Shown: positions 42,440 to 55,455, counted from the first letter of the stretch. The stretch: 64,000 nucleotides of DNA from Sepiola atlantica (GCA_963556195.1 OY744525.1:49986648-50050647), one strand, 5' to 3'. Numbers and translations: made by a program. Notes: a model not told the origin generated them from the letters alone.

Positions 42440-42945
42440 AGAGAGAGTTTGAATGCCTACTAGGCACCATCCTTGAGTGTCTTTAGTCTCTTTGTATAGG
42501 GGTTTGTTAGGATACCCTGACACAAGGATATTTCACCCTACAAGTAAACCGTGACCAAATATTCCAAATAACATAGTATTCGAAGCCCAAATAACATCAC
42601 CTCTACACAGCTATACACTGGCTCATACAAGGAACGGTGCATCTTCTCCTAGTGATGTTACCTCAAGTAACAAGACTAAGCTGAATACTCCACCAGACAA
42701 GATGAATTCTTGTCCTGGAATCCGGTCAAACCAAAACCACAATAAAGATAAACATAGTTATATGATCAATTGGGGAGAAGGAAAGTAATATTTTCCACTG
42801 CTTTACTAATTCAAGCTTTGAGAGGTAAAGAGAATCTTAAATAAACACTCGGATATCTATGGATCTCATAAAGAAATCTAGAGTTAACCCCAGGAAGATT
42901 CCCCTTGATCTCTGAGAACTTACTGAAATACAATTTTTAAAAAAT
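42440..42945 (+). repeat. 470-bp dispersed repeat E, copy 1
   Basis: Matches 49088-49567 (+) and 53925-54415 (-): GAATGCCTACTAGGCACCAT, CACCCTACAAGTAAACC, AACATAGTATTCGAAG, TGGCTCATACAAGGAA, CCACCAGACAAGATGAATTC, TCGGATATC, and TCTGAGAACTTACTGAA. Copies 1 and 2 stand in the same orientation on either side of the 48-bp array. LTRs, or copies of a non-autonomous element, are both possible. Confidence 0.8.
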
Positions 42946-44186
42946 AGTAAAGTCAATTGCTTGATGGTTAATACCAAATTTCATTGCTAGTTTAAATAAC
43001 TTAAGTTGTAGTAATAGTGTATGTGGTATGTGTTTGTTACATAGAAATAGGAAATTTCCACTACAAATTAAGTTCCAACTAAATATGTAAGATAATAGGA
43101 AGTCGAAAGTGAAACATGGTAAATAAGCTAGTCTAATTTAACCTCTTGTGTTTTGTCTATGAAACAGAAAGACGTGTTTTGGAGAACTTCTCCTCCTCCC
43201 CCTTTTAACTGAATGGACGCTGGGTAGGTTGAAAGGCTAATACTGTGCAATCGTTTATTGGAAAATTGCTGTGTAATACTAATGCATACTTTATATAATA
43301 CTAATATATACTGTGAAAAGAAAAGAAATCTACAAAACAAACTCAAAGCAGATAAATGTGTGGTGTTGTTTTTATTCCTAATGCTGTTACAATTTACTCT
43401 ACAACCATTGCTGTTAAAGAAAGAGAATGGCAGAAAATAAATAAGAGCAATTAAAAAACAAATAACTTTAAAAAAGAAAATGTTATGAAGATGAGAAAAG
43501 ACAACAACTTTACACAGATCATGACTAGGAAGCTAAATAAAAAGAAAGAGAACGACTCCATGTTCGTGGCTATTGCAGCTGACACCCAGACGTCACAACT
43601 ATTAAAGCTGCTACTACGTGTCAACAAACAATTCTGCCACAAGATGCGCACTGGACATATATTTGTCGGGTGTGAAAGAAATCCTGACATGGTAATGATA
43701 CACATTTAAGAAATAAGATATGACTTGCTTAAAAGAAAAATATGATTTCATTAAAACCAAGTGTACGCATACATACCTACAACGTTACGAAGTTTGTAGA
43801 TCGATACTTGGAGATTTTGCCCAGAAACTGACAATCTTTTGGTATAACTTATCAATTGCAGCTGTCAAAATACTAAATGAGATGTAAGTAACCATTCACT
43901 CATTCAATAAATCAATTTCTGACAGATAATCTTTTTGGACTGAGAATTGCAGAAAGACGGAGATCAACAAGTGCTTTATCATAATACAAGGTGGATACGT
44001 GCAGAAGAGTTTCCAGACTGTGGCTAGATTTATTATGAGAGAAATTAATAAAATAGCGATATCGTACATTCTGTTAAATGCCAATATATATATCAATACA
44101 CATGTTTCGTTCATTCACACGTTATGCATTAGTTAGTATGTATTGTTGGATATCTGTTGGCGAAATTACCTTGCTGATTGCACTAG
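42946..44186. other. Non-coding, nothing firm recognised
   Basis: Several 60-85 codon frames occur at 43128-43709 and 43896-44114 on both strands. None has a motif I know. AT-rich throughout. Confidence 0.45.
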
Positions 44187-44445
44187 GAGAGTAGAAAGTG
44201 AACCTTTGGTTAACTTTCGGTAGTCTCACAACTCTCGCTTCCCTTATTTTGTCCTTTAGTCCTCACATTCCATGAGCGATGTTTCTGACAAAAGGAAAAG
44301 AATTGCTATTTTTCTGGGTCGGAATCTATCCATCTGACACTTATCGTTGGCTAGTTTTTGACCTTGAAGTAGTATTTCTTTTCTTTTCATCCCCTTACAT
44401 CAAGTGGCTTCATGCCTTGTCTGGAGCGATTTCCATTAAAAAAAT
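44187..44445 (+). repeat. 260-bp dispersed repeat D, copy 2
   Basis: See 40085-40345. 44446-44790 after it shows nothing recognised. Confidence 0.75.
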
Positions 44446-44793
44446 AATAATATATTCCATCCGGTGGTTACAGCATAAACAAAGACGTTACCTGCATAAA
44501 ATAGAAATAAATAAATGCGCTTGCTTAATAAACAATATGCAACTGTAGAGAAGTGTGGCGGCAGGAAGTTGCATTAGCGACATACCAGAAAAGGGTGGTC
44601 ACATTGGATACATAGGTGAAATGCCAGTAGAGGCGAGGTAGTTTATAGATGTGTGGATGCCTCAAAATGTCGATTTTTGACCTGGCCAAAAAGTAAATGG
44701 CTAAAGATTAACTGAGGTTTCATCTCCCATAAACTCCTGTTTTCACATTAAAACCCTTTATGCCCCGCTCCCATCGATCACAACTCGAACAAT

Positions 44794-47700
44794 AAAGATA
44801 TAACATTATATTTTATATACTAGTGTTCGTTATATTTTTTAAAGATATAACATCATATTTTATATACTAGTGTTCGTTATATTTTTTAAAGATATAACAT
44901 CATATTTTATATACTAGTGTTCGTTATATTTTTTAAAGATATAACATCATATTTTATATACTAGTGTTCGTTATATTTCTTTAAAGATATAACATTATAT
45001 TTTGTATACTAGTGTTCGTTATATTTCTTTAAAGATATAACATTATATTTTGTATACTAGTGTTCGTTATATTTCTTTAAAGATATAACATTATATTTTG
45101 TATACTAGTGTTCGTTATATTTCTTTAAAGATATAACATCATATTTTATATACTAGTGTTCGTTATATTTCTTTAAAGATATAACATCATATTTTATATA
45201 CTAGTGTTCGTTATATTTCTTTAAAGATATAACATTATATTTTATATACTAGTGTTCGTTATATTTCTTTAAAGATATAACATTATATTTTATATACTAG
45301 TGTTCGTTATATTTCTTTAAAGATATAACATTATATTTTATATACTAGTGTTCGTTATATTTCTTTAAAGATATAACATTATATTTTATATACTAGTGTT
45401 CGTTATATTTCTTTAAAGATATAAAATTATATTTTGTATACTAGTGTTCGTTATATTTCTTTAAAGATATAACATTATATTTGATATACTAGTGTTCGTT
45501 ATATTTCTTTAAAGATATAACATTATATTTTGTATACTAGTGTTCGTTATATTTCTTTAAAGATATAACATTATATTTTATATACTAGTGTTCGTTATAT
45601 TTCTTTAATAATATAACATCATATTTTATATACTAGTGTTCGTTATATTTCTTTAAAGATATAACATTATATTTTATATACTAGTGTTCGTTATATTTCT
45701 TTAAAGATATAAAATTATATTTTGTATACTAGTGTTCGTTATATTTCTTTAAAGATATAACATTATATTTGATATACTAGTGTTCGTTATATTTCTTTAA
45801 AGATATAACATTATATTTTGTATACTAGTGTTCGTTATATTTCTTTAAAGATATAACATTATATTTTATATACTAGTGTTCGTTATATTTCTTTAATAAT
45901 ATAACATCATATTTTATATACTAGTGTTCGTTATATTTCTTTAAAGATATAACATTATATTTTATATACTAGTGTTCGTTATATTTCTTTAAAGATATAA
46001 CATTATATTTTATATACTAGTGTTCGTTATATTTCTTTAAAGATATAACATTATATTTTATATACTAGTGTTCGTTATATTTCTTTAAAGATATAACATC
46101 ATATTTGATATACTAGTGTTCGTTATATTTCTTTAAAGATATAACATTATATTTTATATACTAGTGTTCGTTATATTTCTTTAAAGATATAACATTATAT
46201 TTTATATACTAGTGTTCGTTATATTTCTTTAAAGATATAACATTATATTTTATATACTAGTGTTCGTTATATTTCTTTAAAGATATAACATTATATTTTA
46301 TATACTAGTGTTCGTTATATTTCTTTAAAGATATAACATTATATTTTATATACTAGTGTTCGTTATATTTCTTTAAAGATATAACATTATATTTTATATA
46401 CTAGTGTTCGTTATATTTCTTTAAAGATATAACATTATATTTTATATACTAGTGTTCGTTATATTTCTTTAAAGATATAACATTATATTTTATATACTAG
46501 TGTTCGTTATATTTCTTTAAAGATATAACATTATATTTTATATACTAGTGTTCGTTATATTTCTTTAAAGATATAACATTATATTTTATATACTAGTGTT
46601 CGTTATATTTCTTTAAAGATATAAAATTATATTTGATATACTAGTGTTCGTTATATTTCTTTAAAGATATAACATTATATTTTGTATACTAGTGTTCGTT
46701 ATATTTCTTTAAAGATATAACATTATATTTTATATACGAGTGTTCGTTATATTTCTTTAAAGATATAACATTATATTTTATATACTAGTGTTCGTTATAT
46801 TTCTTTAAAGATATAACATTATATTTTATATACTAGTGTTCGTTATATTTCTTTAAAGATATAACATTATATTTTATATACTAGTGTTCGTTATATTTCT
46901 TTAAAGATATAAAATTATATTTTATATACTAGTATTCGTTATATTTCTTTAAAGATATAACATCATATTTTATATACTAGTGTTCGTTATATTTCTTTAA
47001 ATATATAACATCATATTTTATATACTAGTGTTCGTTATATTTCTTTAAAGATATAACATTATATATTATATACTAGTGTTTGTTATATTTCTTTAAAGAT
47101 ATAACATTATATTTTATATACTAGTGTTCGTTATATTTCTTTAAAGATATAACATTATATTTTATATACTAGTGTTCGTTATATTTCTTTAAAGATATAA
47201 CATCATATTTTATATACTAGTGTTCGTTATATTTCTTTAAAGATATAACATTATATTTTATATACTAGTATTCGTTATATTTCTTTAAAGATATAACATC
47301 ATATTTTATATACTAGTGTTCGTTATATTTCTTTAAAGATATAACATTATATTTTATATACTAGTGTTCGTTATATTTCTTTAAAGATATAACATTATAT
47401 TTTATATACTAGTGTTCGTTATATTTCTTTAAAGATATAACATTATATTTTATATACTAGTGTTCGTTATATTTCTTTAAAGATATAACATTATATTTTA
47501 TATACTAGTGTTCGTTATATTTCTTTAAAGATATAACATTATATTTTATATACTAGTGTTCGTTATATTTCTTTAAAGATATAACATTATATATTATATA
47601 CTAGTGTTCGTTATATTTCTTTAAAGATATAACATTATATTTTATATACTAGTGTTCGTTATATTTCTTTAAAGATATAACATTATATTTTATATACTAG

Positions 47701-48965
47701 TATTCGTTATATTTCTTTAAATATATAACATTATATTTTATATACTAGTGTTCGTTATATTTCTTTAAAGATATAACATTATATTTTATATACTAGTGTT
47801 CGTTATATTTCTTTAAAGATATAACATTATATTTTATATACTAGTGTTCGTTATATTTCTTTAAAGATATAACATTATATTTTATATACTAGTGTTCGTT
47901 ATATTTCTTTAAAGATATAACATTATATTTTATATACTAGTGTTCGTTATATTTCTTTAAAGATATAACATTATATTTTATATACTAGTGTTCGTTATAT
48001 TTCTTTAAAGATATAACATTATATTTTATATACTAGTGTCCGTTATATTTCTTTAAAGATATAACATTATATTTTATATACTAGTGTTCGTTATATTTCT
48101 TTAAAGATATAACATTATATTTTATATACTAGTGTTCGTTATATTTCTATAAAGATATAACATCACATTTTATATACTAGTGTTCGTTATATTTCTTTAA
48201 AGATATAACATCATATTTTATATACTAGTGTTCGTTATATTTCTTTAAAGATATAACATTATATTTTATATACTAGTGTTCGTTATATTTCTTTAAAGAT
48301 ATAACATTATATTTTATATACTAGTTTTCGTTATATTTCTTTAAAGATATAACATTATATTTTATATACTAGTGTTCGTTATATTTCTTTAAAGATATAA
48401 CATTATATTTTATATACTAGTGTTCGTTATATTTCTTTAAAGATATAACATTATATTTTATATACTAGTGTTCGTTATATTTCTTTAAAGATATAACATT
48501 ATATTTTATATACTAGTGTTCGTTATATTTCTTTAAAGATATAACATTATATTTTATATACTAGTATTCGTTATATTTCTTTAAAGATATAACATTATAT
48601 TTTATATACTAGTGTTCATTATATTTCTTTAAAGATATAACATTATATTTTATATACTAGTATTCGTTATATTTCTTTAAAGATATAACATTATATTTTA
48701 TATACTAGTGTTCGTTATATTTCTTTAAAGATATAACATTATATTTTATATACTAGTGTTCGTTATATTTCTTTAAAGATATAACATCATATTTTATATA
48801 CTAGTGTTCGTTATATTTCTTTAAAGATATAACATTATATTTTATATACTAGTGTTCGTTATATTTCTTTAAAGATATAACATCATATTTTATATACTAG
48901 TGTTCGTTATATTTCTTTAAAGATATAACATTATATTTTATATACTAGTGTTCGTTATATTTCTT
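44794..48965. repeat. 48-bp minisatellite, ~87 tandem copies
   Basis: Unit blocks are AAAGATATAACATTATATTT, TATATACTAGTG and TTCGTTATATTTCTTT. The first three units lack CT in TTTCTTT and are 47 bp. Units are nearly identical, differing mainly at CATTATAT/CATCATAT and TTTTATATAC/TTTGTATAC. Each has one CpG and one ACTAGT. The junction TTATATTTCTTTAAAGATATAA is a near-perfect palindrome, so each unit can form a hairpin. A 6-unit (288-bp) block is itself duplicated: marker variants AAAATTAT at 45423 and 45711, and TTAATAATATAACATC at 45605 and 45893. No frame is kept. Too short and local to call centromeric. Confidence 0.97.
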
Positions 48966-49087
48966 GTAAGCACAGCCACAATTTACTACACTATAGCAAC
49001 GACGCTTTTTCTTCTTTTTGTGTCTTTGAAGCACGTTGTTGTATAACAGTTTCTCATTACTTTACACAGTCTTTTGCATATTATTGA

Positions 49088-49567
49088 AGGTGAGTTTGAA
49101 TTACCTACTAGACACCATCTTCAAGTGTCTTCGGTCTCTCTGTACAAGGGTGTGTCAGGACAACCTGACATGAGGATACTTCACCCTACAAGTAAACCCT
49201 GATAAAATATTCAAAATAACATAGTATTCGAAGTCCAAATAAGATCCCCTCCATGTGGCTGCACACTGGCTCATACAAGGAATGGTGCCCCTTCGCTTAG
49301 TGATGTTATCTCAAGTAACAGCACTTAGCTGGATACTCCACCAGACTAGATGAATTCTTGTCCTGGAATCCAGCAAAATTCAGAAAAAAAACACAATGAA
49401 GATAAACTATAGCATAATTAAGTTGCGAATTGTTTTACTAACTGACCGTTGACAGGTAGAAGGTAATCTTGATTGAACACTCGGATATCCAAGTATCTTA
49501 AATAGAAATCAAGTGTTAGCCTCAGATAGGGGTCCCTTGATTTCTGAGAACTTACTGAAGTAAAATG
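49088..49567 (+). repeat. 470-bp dispersed repeat E, copy 2
   Basis: Begins about 120 bp after the minisatellite. Contains TGTCAGG-ACAA-CCTGACA, a small hairpin kept in copy 3 but mutated in copy 1. Confidence 0.8.
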
Positions 49568-49770
49568 AAGACTTGAAGTCTGCAAGGTCTTTTAAGCTGT
49601 ACTAGAATGAAGAAAAGACATTGCTGCATTGTATGTCCTCTTCACATTTGCAGATGGTTAAGTCGGTCTGGTAGTCCATCTGGCCATAGCAGCTTTTAAT
49701 TACCCCATTCCTGTTCTTAGGCGGTTGGGCGACTTCCACTGGATCTACAGTGTACTTCTGAACCAGGAAG

Positions 49771-49850
49771 AAAGTGCTTTCGATTTGAGTTGTCAAATCA
49801 TCTTCAGGCAGTGTTGGTAAGATGATTTAACAGAACAAATCGAAAGTACT
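49771..49850. repeat. Imperfect palindrome
   Basis: AGTGCTTTCGATTTGAGTTG..AAATCATCTT pairs with AAGATGATTTAAC..CAAATCGAAAGTACT around a 14-nt spacer. The TTCGATT..ATCATCTTCAGG half resembles repeat C at 29523-29550. Confidence 0.75.
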
Positions 49851-50027
49851 CACGAAAAAGCAAAGAAAATGTAACAAGAAACGCACGGAACTTACATACA
49901 CCAATTTGACTGAAACACTAAATGGACCATTCAGAAATTGAAAAAATAAAAAAGTCTTATCAAGCAAAAACACTCCGTGATATTTAATAATGTTTGCCTA
50001 AATGAAAATATGCTGCTAAATACACAC

Positions 50028-50031
<4 letters not shown>

Positions 50032-50061
<30 letters not shown>
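50032..50061. repeat. (TA)n microsatellite
   Basis: About 15 units. 50062-50500 shows nothing firm. Confidence 0.95.
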
Positions 50062-50065
<4 letters not shown>

Positions 50066-50535
50066 ACATATGTGTACCTGTACACACCACAAACACGTAT
50101 GTAAATTAGATGACAAAATAAGAAGTCTCTTTACTTGGTTATTAAGGATAATATAGAAATAAAGAGACTTATTATTTTTCTTTTGCAAGAAGAATGTCTT
50201 AAAAGATACATCACAGTCTATGAATCTCGAATGAAGTCCAATTAAAATAAATAATGATAGTGGTTGTCAATATGTAGATGTGTGTTTAACCTCCGAATTT
50301 GTAAAGGGTTCTACCTTGCCTCTTCATAGCGTAGACAACATCCATGGCGGTAACAGTCTTCCTCTTCACGTGACACTATGGGTCTCTTCGTAGATTAGAC
50401 CACGATATGTTTCACACCACCTTTACGGGTGGACGATGGATAGCGGGTTTCCTGAGACCCTGGATATTATCACAAAGTACTTTACGATGATGCTTAGTAC
50501 CTCTTTTTCCCAAACCTGTTCTTTCCCTTTCTTCG

Positions 50536-52293
50536 GCCAGACATATTTAAATATGAAGTATTATTCTTTGGAGACGATGAGCAGCCTACCATGGAAGAAC
50601 TATGCAGGGCAATAGACAGACTGTCATCAGGAAAGGACTATATTTCAGCAGAGATCTTAAAAAGTGGAAAAGCTAGCCTGCTTGAGCCCATTCATAGATT
50701 TTTCATACAGTGCTGGAGAGAAGACTCAGTGTCTCAGGACATGAGAGAAGCAAACATCATCACACTCTACAAACACAAAGGGGGCCGCAGTGACTGCAAC
50801 AACTACAGTGGTATCTCACTGTTGAGCTTTGTTGGCAAGCTATTCGCACGCATAGTACTACTGCGATTGCAAGTTCTAGCTGACCGAATTTACCAGGAAT
50901 CTCAATGCGGATTTCATTCAAAGAGATCAACCATCGATATGGTCTTCTCCCTACGCCAGTTGCAAGAGAAGTGCAGAGAGCAAAACCAGCCTTCATAGAC
51001 ATGACCAAGGCCTTCGATCTCGTGAGCAGAAATGGTCTATTAACGATTCTCCCATCAAAACTCCTCAGCATTATAAGATACTTCCACAATGGCATGATGA
51101 GCACTGTGCAGTTTAACGACGACATGTCTGCTGGGTTCGAGGTGAAGAGTGGTGTCAAACAAGGCTGTGTGTTGGCCCCAACACTCTTCAGCATCTTCTT
51201 CATCCTACTACTGAAGCATGCCTTTAAGAACATAGCAGGTGGTATCTACCTGCACTCCAGATCTTACGGTAGTCTCTTTAACATCGTCAGGCTCTGCTCC
51301 AAGACTAAGATCAGGTCAGTCCAGATCAGGGACATGCTGTTTGCTGGTGATGCGGCCATAGCATCGCATCAGGAAGATGGTCTTCAAAGACTGATGGGCA
51401 GGTTTTCTGATGCTTGCAGCCTGTTCGGCTTCACCATCAGCCAGAAGAATACCCACGTTTTGGGACAAGTAACCGCCTGCCCACCCAACATTTCAATCCA
51501 AGGTACACCACTGGAGGTCATTCACCAGTTCCAGTACCTAGGTTCCACTGCTTCAGACACCATCTCATTGGACATAGAGCTCAGCAAAGAGTCTGGGAAA
51601 ACAGCCACCTTACAACTTCTACCAAGATGACCGTCTACAGAGCATGCGTTCTCAGTGTCTTACTGTATGGGAGTTAGCCCTGGACCACTTACTCAACACA
51701 GGATAGGAAACTCCAGGTCTTCCATATAGGGTGTCTACGTAGTGTCACATGGCAGGACAGAGTGAGCAACAATGATGTTGTGCAAAGAACAGGCATTCCA
51801 TCCATCTACTCTCTACTGCGTGAGCGACGTCGTCACTGGCTGGGCCATGTATGCAGGATGGATGATGGGCGCATCTCTTAAGACCCCAGGCTCAAGAAAA
51901 AGGGACCGTCCCCATCTCCGCTTCAAGGGTGTCTGTAAGCTAGATATTAAGGCTTGCTCAATGAACATCAATACATGGGAAGCCTCTGCATCTGACAGAC
52001 CTGTCTGGAGGAAACAGATACACCAGGGAATGATCATCAGTGAGAAGACCCTCCATGATAAAAACGCTGCGAAGAGAGCTAGGAGACGAGCGAGTCAACA
52101 GGCAAGCCAACCAGCCAAAGTGACACATTATACAACAGTTTTCGTATGTCAAGGCTGTAGTAGACCATGTAAATCAAGAATTGGCCTCTACAGTCACACA
52201 AGAAGATGCAGACAAGCAACATCCCAATACGGCGATGATCCATTGTCGTTGCGACTGAAGGATGCCAATAGCAACAATATAAATCTCGAATGA
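50536..52293 (+). pseudogene. Dead RTE-like non-LTR retrotransposon: reverse transcriptase to C-terminal zinc finger
   Basis: Three main frames together cover the second half of an RTE-like polyprotein. Frame 1 (50536-50998): IDRLSSGKD..SAEILKSG, ANIITLYKHKGGRSDCNNYS, GISLLSFVGKLFARI and QCGFHSKRSTIDMVFSLRQL. A deletion near 50990 shifts to frame 2 (to 51630): AFIDMTKAFDLVSR, GVKQGCVLAPTLFS, LFAGDAAI, FGFTISQKNT and HQFQYLGS. The catalytic box is FAGDAA where the family has an Asp-Asp pair, so the enzyme is dead. A third frame gives TKMTVYRACVLSVLLYGS and, after stops, RERRRHWLGHVCRMDDGRIS. The last frame ends WEASASDRPVWR and a C-x2-C-x12-H-x3-C finger (52147-52209). The 5' endonuclease is absent. 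Confidence 0.9.
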
Positions 52294-52880
52294 AATCAAA
52301 GGAAAATAGATAGTGATAATGGTTGTGACATCTTGTATCTTTATATTTTGTCTGTTCGTTTGTTTTTTTTTTCAATTTTCGGTATTAAATAACTAAAAAA
52401 AAGCTTGATATGCATACAACAGAGGAGACACAGTTTTTATCGTATTTTGATATTAAATAACCTAACAGAAGGTTAATATTGTTGCAGAAATTAATACGTC
52501 ATCAATAATAAAAAGGGAATTGAAACGATCCTACCTTGTGGTGTTGAAGCAAGCAGCTTTTCTTTTAAGAACAAGTCATAACTCAGGTGTTTGCTTAAAA
52601 ATCATGGACTGATTTTTTATTAACCTCGTCAAACGAAGGCAAGATAGAGAGAGAAAAAAAAAGAAAAAGTTCTTTCAAGTCAGGGCCGAGCGACACCTAA
52701 CGGATAAAACAGAAAACATAAGGGAAGATAACTCTAGCCACTTAATTACGATGTATGACGAGAGTGAAAGAATCAACAGATATGGTGTAAGACAAGTGAG
52801 AGAATACTATTATTGCGTTTTTGGCATTATATAATCCTGAAAGTGTTAATCTGCTAAAAAACAGACAAGACAAGTCCTTC
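52294..52880. other. LINE 3' flank and AT-rich DNA
   Basis: The first 100 bp after the stop are probably RTE 3' UTR. 52440-52490 and 52815-52870 contain ATTAAATAACCT/ATTATATAATCCTGAAAG-type blocks related to the 11430 and 18390 repeat. Confidence 0.5.
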
Positions 52881-52884
52881 AAAA

Positions 52885-53000
52885 GACTGTTGGACATTTA
52901 TGACTGAAACTTGGTGGACAAGTCAGTCATAGACTGAAGTTTATTTGCATTAAATATGATTGAATTGCAGAAAGGATTGTGGATTTTATTAACGATTCCA
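52885..53000 (-). repeat. Dispersed repeat B, copy 3 (inverted)
   Basis: Reverse complement matches 8215-8345, including CAGTCATAAATGTCCAACAG. Confidence 0.7.
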
Positions 53001-53289
53001 TAGGTGAGTATCAGTTAATTTTGGTCAGCTATATACCATAAAACACGTTAACCTCGTTTTAGCATTAAATTAAAGTTTCCAATCCGTGTCTGGTGAGGGG
53101 ACTAGACGTACCAAAACGTGCACCAACAAACAATTAACCATTTTTTTAGTGTTTTATGCAATTTCGTCGCTGTAATCGTTTGATTCTATGATGCTTAATA
53201 CCATTGAAGCTTAGCAGACGATAGTAGAACGAAACTTTCAAAATAAAAATTGTCCAATGATGTTACACATTAAAAGAAAAGAAAATAGC

Positions 53290-53860
53290 CGTGTCATTTT
53301 CTCCGACTTAAAAGTCGCAAACCAGCATATTGGTCAACGCAACATAAACATTCATGAATTCAACAGCGGCCGACGTTGCCTTAATGCCTGGTGGCTTTTC
53401 GAACATAAATTGCCCTGAATCGTAATCGGTTTGGTCTGTGAAAATTCTAATTGCTTTTGCAGCCGGCTGTCATTCCTCGTCGACTTTCGCAACACATCAT
53501 CCGAAACTCATCAATCGGAAAATTCTTCTTCTCTCCTTTTGCACGCCATTTTTTTTTTGTTTGTTTGTTTGTTTTCGTATCATTTCCCGTTTTTATTCTA
53601 TCTTTATTTCTGTGACCAGAACTTCTGGGAAAAATGGCGGCAATTCTATCTTTCAACCAATCGGACTTTTGGTATTCTCACATAAGTTTGAATGCACGAG
53701 GCAGAATCTGGACGAGAGGGAAGGGGGGGGGAGGTAGTAGCATGGAAAGAGAGAAGGGGGAGGCAGATGTGTTTTAATTATTCATGTAAAGATTACTTCA
53801 AGTCGGATACGTAAAGTCACGGCTAATGCATAATTGCATTCCAACAGAATCAAAGCCGAG
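53290..53860. promoter_or_regulatory. Candidate conserved non-coding stretch
   Basis: Complex sequence with normal GC content and no visible relatives in the window. It includes GTCAACGCAACATAAACA (forkhead-like ATAAACA) and CAGCGGCCGACGTTGCC. 53825-53845 is GCTAATGCATAATTGCATTC, a POU/homeodomain-like dyad. Frames through 53431-53737 are open for 84-99 codons but run into T-rich and G-rich tracts without motifs. Regulatory role is speculative. Confidence 0.3.
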
Positions 53861-53924
53861 ACACATGAAGTACTTGGGGACACACACAGATGCATACACA
53901 TATACCTTCATATATGTTTTCATT

Positions 53925-54415
53925 TTACTTCAGTCGAAGTTCTCAGAAATCAAGGGGGCCATTTCTGGGGCTAACATTTGATCTCTATATGAGATACATA
54001 GATATCCGAGTGTTCAATTAAGATTCTTCTCTACCTCTCAAGCGTTGAGATAGTAAAAAAGTAAAGAACATTAATTTTCCTCTTCCTAATTGACCTGTTT
54101 ACTGTGTTACAGTATATCTTTCTTTTAGTCTCTTGGTCTTAGTGGAATCCAGGACAAGAATTCATCTTGTCTGGTGGAGTATCCAGCTAAGTGCTATTAC
54201 TTGAGGTAACATTACTTGGAGAAGGTGCACAATTTCTTTGTATGAGCAAATATATAGCCATATCGCAGGGATCTTATTTTGGCTTCGAATACTATGTTAT
54301 TTTGAATATTTGGTCAGGGTTTACTCGTAGGGTGAAGTATCCTCATGTCAGGTTGTCCTGACACACCCTTGTACAGAGAGACCGAAGACACTCCAGGATG
54401 ATATCTAGTAGTTAA
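53925..54415 (-). repeat. 470-bp dispersed repeat E, copy 3
   Basis: Inverted relative to copies 1 and 2; carries TGACATGAGGATACTTCACC and AGATGAATTCTTGTCCTGGA on the minus strand. Confidence 0.8.
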
Positions 54416-55450
54416 TTGTGTGTGTGTGTAAAGTGAGATTTTGCCTTATTACATTGACCGGAATAAATTTATAAACAAAAAGTACATAAAAAATCTATTT
54501 TGTCATTCACTTTCACCAGATATTGGTCCATGTTTTGAAAAAAAAAAATTAATTTTCAATCACATTAATCGATTTTAATATTTAGTCCAAGGCAATATTT
54601 TAGGCTTCATCATAATAAGAGAAAGGGGGCAGGCAGAGTTTTTACCCTCTCATTAACATGTACTACTACTGCCACTCATTAAACTAGGATAAATTATTTA
54701 GTAAGATATTAAATTTTTCTTCACCAGTTGTAAACACTACAGGGTTGCATTTTAATAATAATCTTTTATATTTTCTAACATTAACAGCTATGACTTATGA
54801 ATAGTTTTAAAAAGGTTCACGGTTAATTATTTAACTTAAATCACACAACAAGTAACTTTATAAATTTGTTTACATTGACTTTATAAAAATTAAAGAAACA
54901 CCTCAAATACATGTTAGATAGATCAACAGATGACAACATTACAGCTATTGTTACGCATACGTGCATCCGTACATTACATTTAGTGTTATTGTATAGAATG
55001 ATTTGAGATTTTGGAGGCTAATGAATTGTAAGTTTACAGTTTATTAAACCATTTCTTTTTTCAGATGTTGAAATATTCATTATTATTCATAAATTAATAA
55101 TTAAATAACAGACTTATCAGATGAAATAGTAACTTAAATTCAATGTTTTAATCGCTGGCGGCCATGATCTCTTTAATCAATCTAGGCGAAATAGGTGAAG
55201 TATTTCAATGATTCTATCACTTGTGTTTCATCAGAAACTTGGTATTGGTGAGATTACCAATGCTTTATGTACTTGGCATTTCAAATGGGCCAGCCACCCT
55301 TTTCTTCAAATCTATAACGCATCTGGATATTCTGGACACTAGGGAGAATGGTACACCTAGAATAGCTCGAGTGTGTAAGAGAGCAGGCGTAAGGCGTTGT
55401 CTGATGTTGCCCACCCTGGTGTCTGGGACATTTGCACCACCCTAAGTACC
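54416..55450. other. AT-rich DNA, nothing firm recognised
   Basis: A 74-codon frame at 55221-55445 (plus) has no motif I know and ends in the GAA repeat. Confidence 0.45.
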
Positions 55451-55455
55451 AAAAC

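Noticed and set aside
43128..44114. Small host genes from 60-84 codon frames
   Set aside because: Frames overlap on both strands, lack known motifs, and are of a length expected by chance in AT-rich DNA.
44794..48965. CRISPR-like array
   Set aside because: The 48-bp units are contiguous, with no unique spacers, in a eukaryotic context; it is a minisatellite.
42440..49567. A full LTR retrotransposon bounded by the two direct 470-bp repeats
   Set aside because: No gag, protease, reverse transcriptase or integrase motif, no primer-binding site, and a third copy lies outside; kept only as dispersed repeats.
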